Assembly: GCA_031280495.1 (NCBI GenBank)
Contig: JAITGT010000089.1
Location: forward strand, 1-6,115
Direction: 5' to 3'
Length of the DNA: 6,115 nucleotides
Source of the DNA: Eubacteriaceae bacterium
GTDB lineage: Bacteria > Bacillota_A > Clostridia > Eubacteriales > Anaerofustaceae
Made by a program: the position numbers and the translations under genes. Below, piece after piece: positions 1-5,129 of the stretch. Each line of letters begins with the position of its first letter. The stretch's first letter is position 1. The notes below the pieces were generated by a model. That model did no database searches. It worked only from the letters and a program-made list of their open reading frames with translations, and was not told the DNA's origin.

Positions 1-105
1 TTCGTTGGCCTTGATGAGACGTATTACCGAATCTGCGTAGGGCGCCGCGAAGACAACGACTGCTTGATTAGTGCCCTTAATGAGGCGGCGCCTGCCCCCA
101 TTTGA
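1..105 (+). CDS. C-terminal end of a PLP-dependent aminotransferase (HisC/CobD type), partial
   Basis: The frame is open from base 1 and ends in TGA, giving the last 34 residues of a protein whose start lies outside the window. The tail reads YYRICVGRREDN followed by DCLISALNE. This matches the C-terminal end typical of class I/II fold-type I aminotransferases, where an Arg in an R-I/V-x-V/I-G segment binds the substrate carboxylate and is followed by a T/R-x-E-x-N-x-x-L-I-x-A-L helix. Histidinol-phosphate aminotransferase (HisC) and threonine-phosphate decarboxylase (CobD) both end this way. The fragment is too short to separate them. The next gene starts 27 nt downstream on the same strand, so the two are probably co-transcribed. 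If that gene is an alpha-ribazole-phosphate phosphatase, CobD would be the better reading; this is inference. Confidence 0.6.
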   Translation, partial: FVGLDETYYRICVGRREDNDCLISALNEAAPAPI

Positions 106-132
106 AACTGCCGCTTCGAAGAAAGGCTTTCC

Positions 133-1245
133 ATGAAACATGTTCTAGCGATTATTGACGGGATGACGAACTCAACATCCGACGCGTTTAATGAGGCATT
201 TTGCCAAAGCCCCTTAAAAGGCCTGTTTGACAGTTCCCTATATGGATGGCTTGACACAACCCCCAAAGGGTTTGATGCAGACAGCCTTTGCTGCATCCCC
301 ACCCTTCTTGGAGTGCCCCCCGATCAAATCCCAAAAGGAAGAGCTTATTGCGAGTGCATCGCTGGCGGCATAAAGACAGAAGAGGGGGATCTCCTGTTTC
401 GGTGCAACCCAGCTAGCCTTGACGGCGGCATTTTGGTTTCTGCCAACAGCTTTGGGCTGACAGAAGAGGAGTATGCTGAAATCGCTTCCATAATTGAGCA
501 GTGCGAAGGCGAAGTCGAGCTGCACCATATGCATGGATATAAAAATGTTCTGATCTTCAAAGGTCTCAGAGAGAGTATTTCGGAAATTAAGACTTTCCCG
601 CCGCATCAAAACGTAGGCCGGCCTTTAGAGGACATACTGCCCTTTGGAGGCAAGGCTGGCGAGAGAGCGCGCTCTTTTGTCTTGAGCAGCCAGGCGGCCA
701 TTCAAAAGCGCTTAAAGAGAGATATGGCTTTTCTGCCCTGGGGAGAAAGCGTCACATGCAGCCTTCCCTTGTTTTCAAAGCTTTTTGGATTGGATGGCAT
801 TTCGGCTGTTTGCCGAACCGAAGTTGTGCAGGGCATCTGCTCGCTCATGGGCTTTCTTCTGGAAAGCGTGGAAGGGGCAACCGGTGACACTGACACAAAT
901 TTGGATGGAAAAGCGCAAGCCGCCATTGCCGCGCTAGATAAAAGCGACTTTGTCTTAGTTCATATAAACGGGGCAGACGAAGCGGCGCATCGCTTTGACG
1001 GAAAGGGAAAGGCGGAGTTCGTCCGGCAGGTTGCAGAGCGCGTTATTTGCCCCATTGCTGAAAGCCTGGACAGGGGAGCCCGACTCATGGTCTCTTCGGA
1101 CCACTCTACTGATCCGCTTGACGGATCGCATGGTGGCGCTCCACAGCCATTTTTTCTGTTTCAAAAAGGCTTTTTGCGGCACCGTTATGCCGGCCGCTAT
1201 CCTGGCGTTCAAGCGGTGCCCCTGCTTATGGCCGGCGGAAACTGA
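133..1245 (+). CDS. ApgM-family phosphoglycerate mutase-like phosphotransferase/phosphatase
   Basis: This 370-residue protein belongs to the archaeal-type, cofactor-independent phosphoglycerate mutase branch (ApgM) of the alkaline phosphatase superfamily, a cytosolic metal-dependent family. Visible motifs, in order: IIDG (metal ligand D9); a Ser at position 51 aligned with the phosphorylated nucleophile; PWGES at 202-206, matching the family's WGQG segment; VHINGADEAAH with D282 and H286; SSDHST with D323 and H324; and H333. The length is slightly below the usual 390-420 residues. The ATG is preceded by AAAGG six bases upstream. Around Ser51 the classical SDTAHLSILG reads SLCCIPTLLG, so conserved residues next to the nucleophile are lost and glycolytic mutase activity is doubtful. 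Known alternatives within the family are a proposed homoserine kinase and, in cobalamin clusters, a possible alpha-ribazole-phosphate phosphatase. The family call is firm and the substrate is unknown. Confidence 0.85.
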   Translation: MKHVLAIIDGMTNSTSDAFNEAFCQSPLKGLFDSSLYGWLDTTPKGFDADSLCCIPTLLGVPPDQIPKGRAYCECIAGGIKTEEGDLLFRCNPASLDGGILVSANSFGLTEEEYAEIASIIEQCEGEVELHHMHGYKNVLIFKGLRESISEIKTFPPHQNVGRPLEDILPFGGKAGERARSFVLSSQAAIQKRLKRDMAFLPWGESVTCSLPLFSKLFGLDGISAVCRTEVVQGICSLMGFLLESVEGATGDTDTNLDGKAQAAIAALDKSDFVLVHINGADEAAHRFDGKGKAEFVRQVAERVICPIAESLDRGARLMVSSDHSTDPLDGSHGGAPQPFFLFQKGFLRHRYAGRYPGVQAVPLLMAGGN

Positions 1246-1734
1246 GTGGGAGAGAAGGCGCAAAGCGAAGCCTTGCTTAGGGAGGCGGGGCTGAGTGCGC
1301 GGCGTCTTTGCAGCCATTGGTTTATTCTCATTTAGTTACAACACATTAGCCGTTTAGGAAAATTATTGGAATAAAGTATGCAAAACGATTTCAATAGAAA
1401 ACTCGCCTTTTGCAGATGTCTCGCACAAGCCCATGCGGGGCCCAAGCAAAAGGGGGCGCAGGCGGCGGCATAGCAACGCAAAGCTGCAGTCAGCAGGCGG
1501 AAAAGCCGACAAATGCGAGACGCCTTAAGCGCATTTTTGCAGCTGCAGAAGTCCTGCGCGCTTGCGGGCCTAGGCGCAGCAGATGTTCGTACGGCAAGGC
1601 TGCGAATCGCCGCTCTGCAGCAGGCAGGCTGCAAATTCGTCGGCTGCAACAGGGCACAAATCGGCTGCCAGATTTATAAAGGCACGCAGGAACGCTGTTT
1701 TGGCGAGGAGAGGCAGTATACGGCCTTTTAAAGC
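1246..1734. other. Intergenic stretch with no convincing gene; weak short-ORF trace
   Basis: Between the end of the ApgM-like gene and the hairpin cluster I see no recognised gene, tRNA or structured RNA. The best coding trace is one + frame from an ATG at 1378 to a TAA at 1729-1731. It runs 118 codons and is broken once, by TAG at 1471-1473. The part from the ATG at 1513 gives 72 residues (MRDALSAFLQLQKSC...) ending just before a strong hairpin, which is the position expected of a gene end. No strong ribosome-binding site precedes either start and the product resembles nothing I know. An AT-rich patch at about 1320-1400 could hold a promoter, but no clear -35/-10 pair is present. Near 1247-1315 there are only short, weak stems (AAGGC/GCCTT, GGCTG/CAGCC), so the ApgM transcript may run on to the terminators further down. 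Confidence 0.4.
1513..1731 (+). CDS. Possible small hypothetical protein or gene remnant
   Basis: This is a 72-residue frame beginning ATG CGA GAC GCC and ending TAA, four bases before a perfect 10-bp hairpin. It is Ala/Gln/Cys-rich with a basic middle, and I recognise no domain, signal peptide or membrane segment. The same frame continues upstream to an ATG at 1378, interrupted only by TAG at 1471, so it could be a longer gene broken by a nonsense mutation. A purine-rich GGCGGA lies at about 1496-1501, a poor distance and match for a ribosome-binding site. It may be chance: a frame this open is not rare in DNA of this composition. The main reason to list it is the match between its stop and the hairpin. 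Confidence 0.2.
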   Translation: MRDALSAFLQLQKSCALAGLGAADVRTARLRIAALQQAGCKFVGCNRAQIGCQIYKGTQERCFGEERQYTAF

Positions 1735-1765
1735 GCGCGGGATGCCCTGAAAAGCCATCCCGCGC
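1735..1765. terminator. Perfect 10-bp GC-rich hairpin
   Basis: The arms GCGCGGGATG (1735-1744) and CATCCCGCGC (1756-1765) are exact reverse complements around an 11-base loop. Only ATTTC follows, so the U-tract is weak. It may act as a transcript 3'-end stabiliser or an inefficient terminator for + transcripts from the ApgM-like gene or the small frame ending at 1731. Confidence 0.5.
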
Positions 1766-1785
1766 ATTTCGAAAGAAATCGACAG

Positions 1786-1823
1786 AGCCATTGCCTTGCA
1801 AAAGCTGTCTGCATGGCTTTTTT
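1786..1823 (+). terminator. Intrinsic terminator, + strand
   Basis: The arms AGCCAT (1786-1791) and ATGGCT (1813-1818) pair, extended inward by GC/GC (1793-1794 with 1811-1812) across a one-base bulge. They are followed by a run of six T (1818-1823). It faces transcription from the left and would end the operon containing the ApgM-like gene. Confidence 0.6.
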
Positions 1824-1854
1824 GCCCTGATGGATGGCCATTGTTCCAGAAAAG

Positions 1855-1884
1855 AAAAATACCGCTTCGCAAAGCGGTATTTTT
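1855..1884. terminator. Bidirectional intrinsic terminator between convergent operons
   Basis: A 13-bp perfect stem (1855-1867 with 1872-1884) carries a four-base CGCA loop. The core is TACCGCTT/AAGCGGTA, flanked by an A5 run on the left and a T5 run on the right, so the U-tract works in both directions. It lies 84 bases beyond the stop of the His-rich gene on the - strand and downstream of all + genes to its left. Confidence 0.85.
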
Positions 1885-1916
1885 GCTTTCGGCGTCATTA
1901 GCGGCGCCAAAGCCGG

Positions 1917-1966
1917 AAAGTGTCCAGCGCAAACACTTTTGCCGCGCTTTCGCCTTTGGCAAAGCG
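1917..1966 (-). terminator. Two hairpins directly after the His-rich gene
   Basis: Two stems lie just 3' of the stop codon (1968-1970) of the - strand gene. One pairs CGCTTT (1945-1950) with AAAGCG (1961-1966), continued by GCC/GGC around a TTT loop with one bulged base. The other pairs AAAGTGT (1917-1923) with ACACTTT (1933-1939) around nine bases. Neither is followed by a proper U-tract on the - strand, so they are more likely to protect the 3' end or pause polymerase ahead of the terminator at 1855-1884. Confidence 0.4.
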
Positions 1967-1967
1967 G

Positions 1968-2837
1968 CTATTCGCCAAATTCAGATTTGAGGATTTCGAG
2001 AAGCTTGTCTTCTGTAACCAGAAAGACAATGGAAGCGAGTTCCATGGTCGATCTTTCTGAAGGGTAGTCGCGCATGCTGGATTCAGACTCGTCATCTGTT
2101 ACGGAAAGCATAGTAAAGTCGCCGCTGCTCTTTACATTTGCCTTAATATGCCCGATGATTCCGCCGGCTTCGCCAACTTTTTCGGCAACGGCCTTTACTT
2201 TGCCCTTTAAGTACTCAACGGCATCAGCGTAAGTTCCATTGTAAAAACGCCGCACAGATCCGACAATAGACTCGTCATGCGTTGTGATGCCTGTATACTC
2301 CTCGTTTGGATCGTGCTCATGGCTGTGCCCCTCGGCTTCGTGGCTGTGCCCCTCATGGCTGTGCCCTTCGGCTTTGTGGCTGTGCCCCTCATGGCAGTGC
2401 CCTTCGGCTTTGTGGCTGTGCCCCTCTTCAGCTTCGTGGCTGCAGCAATGCTCTTGGCTTTTGGCTAGCCCTGAACTTCCGCAGCAGTGTTCATGCCTAT
2501 GCCCGTGGGCTTTGTTTGCCTTCTCTTTTGCCTTCTTTGCCCCTTCGCCAAAGTAGCCGTCCAGGTGTTTGTAAACTTGCTCAAGAGCGAGGACAGCTAT
2601 TTCTTTGTGAAGAGATTTGACTTCAGAGCGGAACAATGCCCATTCGCTATGCGCTCTTCTGTGCGCCTCGCTGTGGGTTTGGCACATGCTGTGCTGTCTG
2701 CGGCTGTTCCCTTGGCAGCATCCGCCTTTGCCGTGGGCGCTTTCATGTCCATGGGCATGCTTTCTGCAGTGTGCATGCGCCTCCCCATGGCCTATATGCC
2801 CATGGGCAGCGCTGTCTTTTTTTTCTTCTTCGCTCAT
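1968..2837 (-). CDS. Histidine-rich metal-binding protein, partner of the COG0523 GTPase
   Basis: This 289-residue protein begins MSEEEKKDSAAHGH. It has about 36 His and 9 Cys, including three CC pairs (40-41, 118-119, 131-132). The layout is: a His-rich N-terminal part (12-63); a helical, charged segment (about 65-110); a second His-rich part with CC pairs (111-175) containing three 12-residue repeats of the form GHSHxAEGHxHE (139-174); and a C-terminal domain without Cys (about 180-289) that I do not recognise. There is no signal peptide or membrane segment, so it is probably cytoplasmic. His clusters of this kind bind Ni, Zn or Co in HypB, SlyD, UreE and the linkers of CobW-like proteins; the metal here is unknown. 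It lies 43 nt behind the GTPase gene in the same operon, so a role as metal store or donor for that GTPase is a reasonable inference. The start was chosen because GAGG lies 10 bases upstream; a longer reading to 3047 would overlap the GTPase gene. Confidence 0.8.
   Translation of the reverse strand: MSEEEKKDSAAHGHIGHGEAHAHCRKHAHGHESAHGKGGCCQGNSRRQHSMCQTHSEAHRRAHSEWALFRSEVKSLHKEIAVLALEQVYKHLDGYFGEGAKKAKEKANKAHGHRHEHCCGSSGLAKSQEHCCSHEAEEGHSHKAEGHCHEGHSHKAEGHSHEGHSHEAEGHSHEHDPNEEYTGITTHDESIVGSVRRFYNGTYADAVEYLKGKVKAVAEKVGEAGGIIGHIKANVKSSGDFTMLSVTDDESESSMRDYPSERSTMELASIVFLVTEDKLLEILKSEFGE
2316..2423 (-). repeat. Three tandem 36-bp coding repeats (GHSHxAEGHxHE)
   Basis: The units lie at 2388-2423, 2352-2387 and 2316-2351. 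They encode GHSHKAEGHCHE, GHSHKAEGHSHE and GHSHEAEGHSHE. Each unit is itself a near-duplicate of a six-residue GHSHxx motif. The DNA copies differ by only a few bases, which suggests fairly recent in-frame duplication. The unit length is a multiple of three, so copy-number change would keep the frame. Confidence 0.95.
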
Positions 2838-2847
2838 TTGGCGCTTT

Positions 2848-2851
2848 CCTC
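2848..2851 (-). promoter_or_regulatory. Ribosome-binding site fixing the start of the His-rich gene
   Basis: Read on the - strand, GGAAAGGAAGAGGAAAG precedes the ATG at 2837-2835, with GAGG ten bases before it. The purine-rich run lies in the 43-nt gap between the two genes and supports independent initiation there rather than at upstream in-frame ATGs inside the GTPase gene. Confidence 0.7.
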
Positions 2852-2880
2852 TTCCTTTCCTTGGGTCCGCTGCTGCATTG

Positions 2881-3477
2881 CTAGCTGACAATCTTCTCCC
2901 AAATAGCTTCGTCGATATGCTCATTGGCAGAAATATGGTAACGGATGGCTGTGTCGTTAAACCCTTTGACTGATTCATCAATCTCGGAGAGCGCAGTTTC
3001 GTCGACCGTGTCAATTTTGTTAATGAGGATGACTTCAGCGCCTTCAAGCTGCCCTGGTATCAGCATAGCCATAGGGACCAGCAGGCGTTTCCACCGCTTG
3101 GCATCGACAAGACAGACGATTTTGGCGGGTATTTTTAGCGAGTTTTCTACAGTTTCCTTGATGTTGGCTGGGTAAGCGACGCCTGTCGCCTCCATGATAA
3201 TGAATTCTGGCTGAAGATCATTCATGATTTTATGCAGGCTGACCACCAGCTCGCCAGACATAGAGCAGCAGACGCAACCAGAAAACAGGCCCTTGACCTC
3301 ATAGCCCCCGTCGTTTTTTAGGACTTGATCGTCGATTCCGATTTCGCCGATCTCGTTCTCTATGATGACGCATTTTGTGGCGTTTTCCGGATTGTCTCCC
3401 ACTAAGTGCTTTGCGAATTGGATCAGCGCGCTTGTCTTTCCGGCTCCGAGGAATCCACCCAATACAATGAATTTCAT
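2881..3477 (-). CDS. Short COG0523/G3E-family GTPase (CobW/HypB-like metallochaperone)
   Basis: This 198-residue P-loop GTPase of the SIMIBI/G3E class is related to CobW, YjiA, HypB and UreG, which use GTP to deliver metal ions to enzymes. Motifs: Walker A GGFLGAGKT (7-15); the switch region ENEIGEIGIDD (40-50), typical of COG0523; the metal-binding GCVCC (67-71), the hallmark of COG0523; the Walker B-like MEATG (95-99); and the guanine-specificity motif NKID (153-156). Usual COG0523 proteins have 300-400 residues with a His-rich linker and a CobW_C domain. Both are absent here, and the protein stops shortly after the G domain. The missing His-rich part is found in the next gene. The ATG is preceded by AAGGGGAA with the G run 10 bases upstream, and a promoter lies about 65 bases upstream. 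Target metal and client are unknown; nickel, cobalt or zinc are possible. Confidence 0.9.
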   Translation of the reverse strand: MKFIVLGGFLGAGKTSALIQFAKHLVGDNPENATKCVIIENEIGEIGIDDQVLKNDGGYEVKGLFSGCVCCSMSGELVVSLHKIMNDLQPEFIIMEATGVAYPANIKETVENSLKIPAKIVCLVDAKRWKRLLVPMAMLIPGQLEGAEVILINKIDTVDETALSEIDESVKGFNDTAIRYHISANEHIDEAIWEKIVS

Positions 3478-3541
3478 TTTGTTAGTTCCCCTTTTTTAGT
3501 TTTCAAGAGCGTTGTTTGTCTCAATGGCTCCCGCTAAAACC

Positions 3542-3571
3542 ATTATAGTGCAAGACTCCTTTGTATCTAAA
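3542..3571 (-). promoter_or_regulatory. Probable sigma-70 type promoter of the GTPase/His-rich operon
   Basis: On the - strand a perfect TATAAT (3547-3542) is preceded by TTTAGA (3571-3566) with an 18-base spacer. Transcription would start near 3535, leaving a leader of about 57 nt before the ATG at 3477. I see no riboswitch in that leader, and it is too short for a cobalamin riboswitch. Confidence 0.6.
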
Positions 3572-3606
3572 AGAAATCATTAAAATCTGTGCATTGATCC
3601 GTGCGC

Positions 3607-3643
3607 GTTTGGCATACTAAGCAAGCCTTAATGCGCGCCAAAC
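3607..3643. promoter_or_regulatory. Imperfect inverted repeat between divergent promoters
   Basis: GTTTGGC (3607-3613) and GCCAAAC (3637-3643) are exact inverted arms. Inside them TAAG (3618-3621) and CTTA (3627-3630) also pair. The element sits between the two divergent promoters, just upstream of the polysaccharide operon's -10 box, and could be an operator. No known regulator consensus is recognised. Confidence 0.3.
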
Positions 3644-3683
3644 TGCCTTAATTTAATTTTTGGGGTTTGGCTGCGCAGACATG

Positions 3684-3692
3684 TGTTATAAT
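3684..3692 (+). promoter_or_regulatory. Extended -10 promoter of the polysaccharide operon
   Basis: TGTTATAAT has the TG-n-TATAAT form of an extended -10 element, which can work without a good -35 box; none is clear upstream. Transcription would start at about 3698-3700. This lies downstream of the TTG at 3660 and the ATG at 3681, and so argues against those as translation starts. Confidence 0.55.
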
Positions 3693-3712
3693 CAAATAAA
3701 TTATTATTGTTC

Positions 3713-3715
3713 AGG
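3713..3715 (+). promoter_or_regulatory. Ribosome-binding site favouring the TTG start at 3723
   Basis: CAGG at 3712-3715 lies seven bases before the in-frame TTG at 3723. No comparable sequence precedes the TTG at 3660 or the ATG at 3681. The match is short, so the start remains uncertain. Confidence 0.4.
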
Positions 3716-3722
3716 TTTAAAG

Positions 3723-4385
3723 TTGAAAAATCCAAACTCAAAATGGTCTCATACGACAGCAATTCCTGTAAATAATGGCCAAAGGCATGCTTTTTTCACA
3801 AAAAAGGCATATTTTGCCTCCAAACGCGCATTCGATGTTGCTTTCTCTTTTGCAGCATTGCTTTTTCTTGCGCCGCTGATGGCTATCCTTTGCGCTGTCA
3901 TCTTAATAAGCGACGGAAGGCCGGTTTTTTTTGTCCAAAAGCGCGTTGGCAGAGACGGAAAGCTTTTCAACTGCTACAAATTTCGAACTCTGAAAAAAGA
4001 GTGCCCCTCTTACCTTGAGAAACGCAATCTGGACGCCGAAAACTTTTTGACTGCGTACGGACGCGTGCTGCGCAGCCTTTCATTAGACGAGCTGCCTCAA
4101 TTCTTTAACGTTCTGAAAGGGGATATGAGCATCGTTGGCCCTCGGCCAATGATTCAAAAGCATCGCAACATACATGCGCTGCGCCGCAAATACCATGTGG
4201 ACAGGCTTAAGCCTGGCGTGACCGGCCTTGCCCAGGTTATGGGAAGGGATACGCTCTCAGACGAAAAGAAGGCTTCTTTTGACAGAGAGTATTACGAAAA
4301 ATGCTCTATGCAGCTTGACGCAAAAATTATCGTTAAAACCTTTTCAGTTGTGTTTCGCAAGGATGGGTACAAGGAAGGCCGGTAG
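3723..4385 (+). CDS. Initiating sugar-1-phosphate transferase (bacterial sugar transferase family)
   Basis: This 220-residue monotopic phosphoglycosyl transferase of the PglC/WcaJ superfamily transfers a sugar-1-phosphate from a UDP-sugar to undecaprenyl phosphate, the first committed step of glycan assembly at the cytoplasmic membrane. It shows KRAFD (34-38) leading into the membrane segment (about 39-62, with the helix-breaking Pro at 51); GRPVFFVQKRVGRDGK (65-80); KFRTL (86-90); the catalytic Asp-Glu pair in SLDELPQ (D122, E123); VGPRP (138-142); and RLKPGVTGLAQV (161-172). The short form, with one membrane segment, is PglC-like. The TTG start is preferred because a ribosome-binding site precedes it and a promoter covers the earlier starts (TTG 3660, ATG 3681). 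The stop TAG is six bases before the next gene and in the same frame. UDP-GlcNAc or a related sugar is the likely donor given the WecG/WecC neighbours (inference). Confidence 0.9.
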   Translation: MKNPNSKWSHTTAIPVNNGQRHAFFTKKAYFASKRAFDVAFSFAALLFLAPLMAILCAVILISDGRPVFFVQKRVGRDGKLFNCYKFRTLKKECPSYLEKRNLDAENFLTAYGRVLRSLSLDELPQFFNVLKGDMSIVGPRPMIQKHRNIHALRRKYHVDRLKPGVTGLAQVMGRDTLSDEKKASFDREYYEKCSMQLDAKIIVKTFSVVFRKDGYKEGR

Positions 4386-4391
4386 TTTGCA

Positions 4392-5129
4392 GTGGGATTT
4401 GCTTTGCCGACGCAGGATTTTTTCGGATACCGCATATACGCGGGATCGAGTGAAAATCTGCTTAATGAAGCGCGGCTTAGGGCATTGTCCGGAAGGCGCC
4501 TCGTGATCTTTGCCATGAACCCCAGAAAATATGTGAGCGCCTTTGAAGACAGCCAAGTTCGAAGCGCACTTGGCTTTGCAGACATTTTGATAGCTGACGG
4601 AGTAGGCATAACGGCAGTGAGCCGAATAGCGAATGGACGGGCCTTGGAGCGCATCCCTGGAATTGATCTCATGGACAGGCTGCTTGGCGTTTTCTCTTCG
4701 ATTTCGAGCCCTGTCTTTTTTTACGGGGCGCGGCCGTCTATACTGGACAGAGCGATGGCAGACATTAGAAAAAGGCACCCTTCGCTGATCATTGCCGGCA
4801 GCCTGGACGGATATGCCTGCAGCGAAGCGGACGCTGTGCGCACGATAGGCGAGAGCGGCGCTAAATGCCTTTTCGTCGCCTTAGGGAGCCCAAAGCAGGA
4901 AATGTTCATAGCCGAAGCGCTGCCTAGCCTTGCGGGCGTAACCTTTGCCATGGGCATAGGCGGTTCCCTGGATGTCGTCAGCGGCGAGGTTGCCAGGGCG
5001 CCCGCCCTTATGCGCAGGCTGGGCTTGGAGTGGATGCACAGGCTTCTCATGCAGCCTTCCCGGGCGCGGCAAAATCATATGGGAAAGTATCTCTTTCTTA
5101 TAGCAAAGGAGCGTTTTTTTAGGAAATGA
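4392..5129 (+). CDS. WecG/TagA/CpsF family N-acetylmannosamine(uronate) transferase
   Basis: This 245-residue glycosyltransferase of family GT26 adds ManNAc (TagA, wall teichoic acid) or ManNAcA (WecG, enterobacterial common antigen) to a lipid-linked GlcNAc. Its motifs follow the family in order: AMNPRKY (41-47); ADILIADGVGI (63-73) with the conserved Asp at 69; RIPGIDLMDRLL (87-98); FVALGSPKQE (161-170); GIGGSLDVVSGE (188-199); RAP (202-204); and GLEWMHRL with QPSR (211-224). The basic C-terminal tail, important for membrane association in TagA, is present. The start is GTG, with AAGGAAGG somewhat far upstream (about 13 bases), and the next in-frame ATG would cut off conserved sequence. With the dehydrogenase WecC next in line, ManNAcA is the more likely sugar, which would make this functionally WecG. 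That is inference from context. Confidence 0.9.
   Translation: MGFALPTQDFFGYRIYAGSSENLLNEARLRALSGRRLVIFAMNPRKYVSAFEDSQVRSALGFADILIADGVGITAVSRIANGRALERIPGIDLMDRLLGVFSSISSPVFFYGARPSILDRAMADIRKRHPSLIIAGSLDGYACSEADAVRTIGESGAKCLFVALGSPKQEMFIAEALPSLAGVTFAMGIGGSLDVVSGEVARAPALMRRLGLEWMHRLLMQPSRARQNHMGKYLFLIAKERFFRK

Noticed and set aside
1471..1473. TAG read as pyrrolysine in the frame from 1378 to 1731.
   Set aside because: TAG ends three real genes here (stops at 1968-1970, 2881-2883 and 4383-4385), the flanking product is unknown, and there is no sign of pyl genes.
1612..1675. Imperfect repetition of GGCTGC-containing segments.
   Set aside because: The copies match too poorly to call a repeat family; they probably reflect local composition.
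1570..1962. A 130-codon - strand frame downstream of the His-rich gene.
   Set aside because: It runs through all the terminator hairpins and has no recognisable product or ribosome-binding site.
2316..2423. 36-bp repeats, a unit length like that of CRISPR repeats.
   Set aside because: The units are directly adjacent with no spacers and encode a metal-binding motif in frame.
2277..2888. Several + strand frames across the His-rich region, with repetitive Val/Pro/Ala/Cys/Trp-rich products.
   Set aside because: They are antisense readings of the GHSHxAEGHxHE repeats; their repetitiveness comes from the real gene on the - strand.
2838..3047. A 70-codon N-terminal extension of the His-rich gene, starting at ATG 3047.
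   Set aside because: It overlaps the well-supported GTPase gene in another frame, the translated extension looks like a shadow, and a good ribosome-binding site precedes the ATG at 2837.
3660..3722. Start of the sugar transferase at TTG 3660 or ATG 3681.
   Set aside because: Both lie upstream of or inside the extended -10 box and lack a ribosome-binding site; the added residues do not belong to the family's conserved region.
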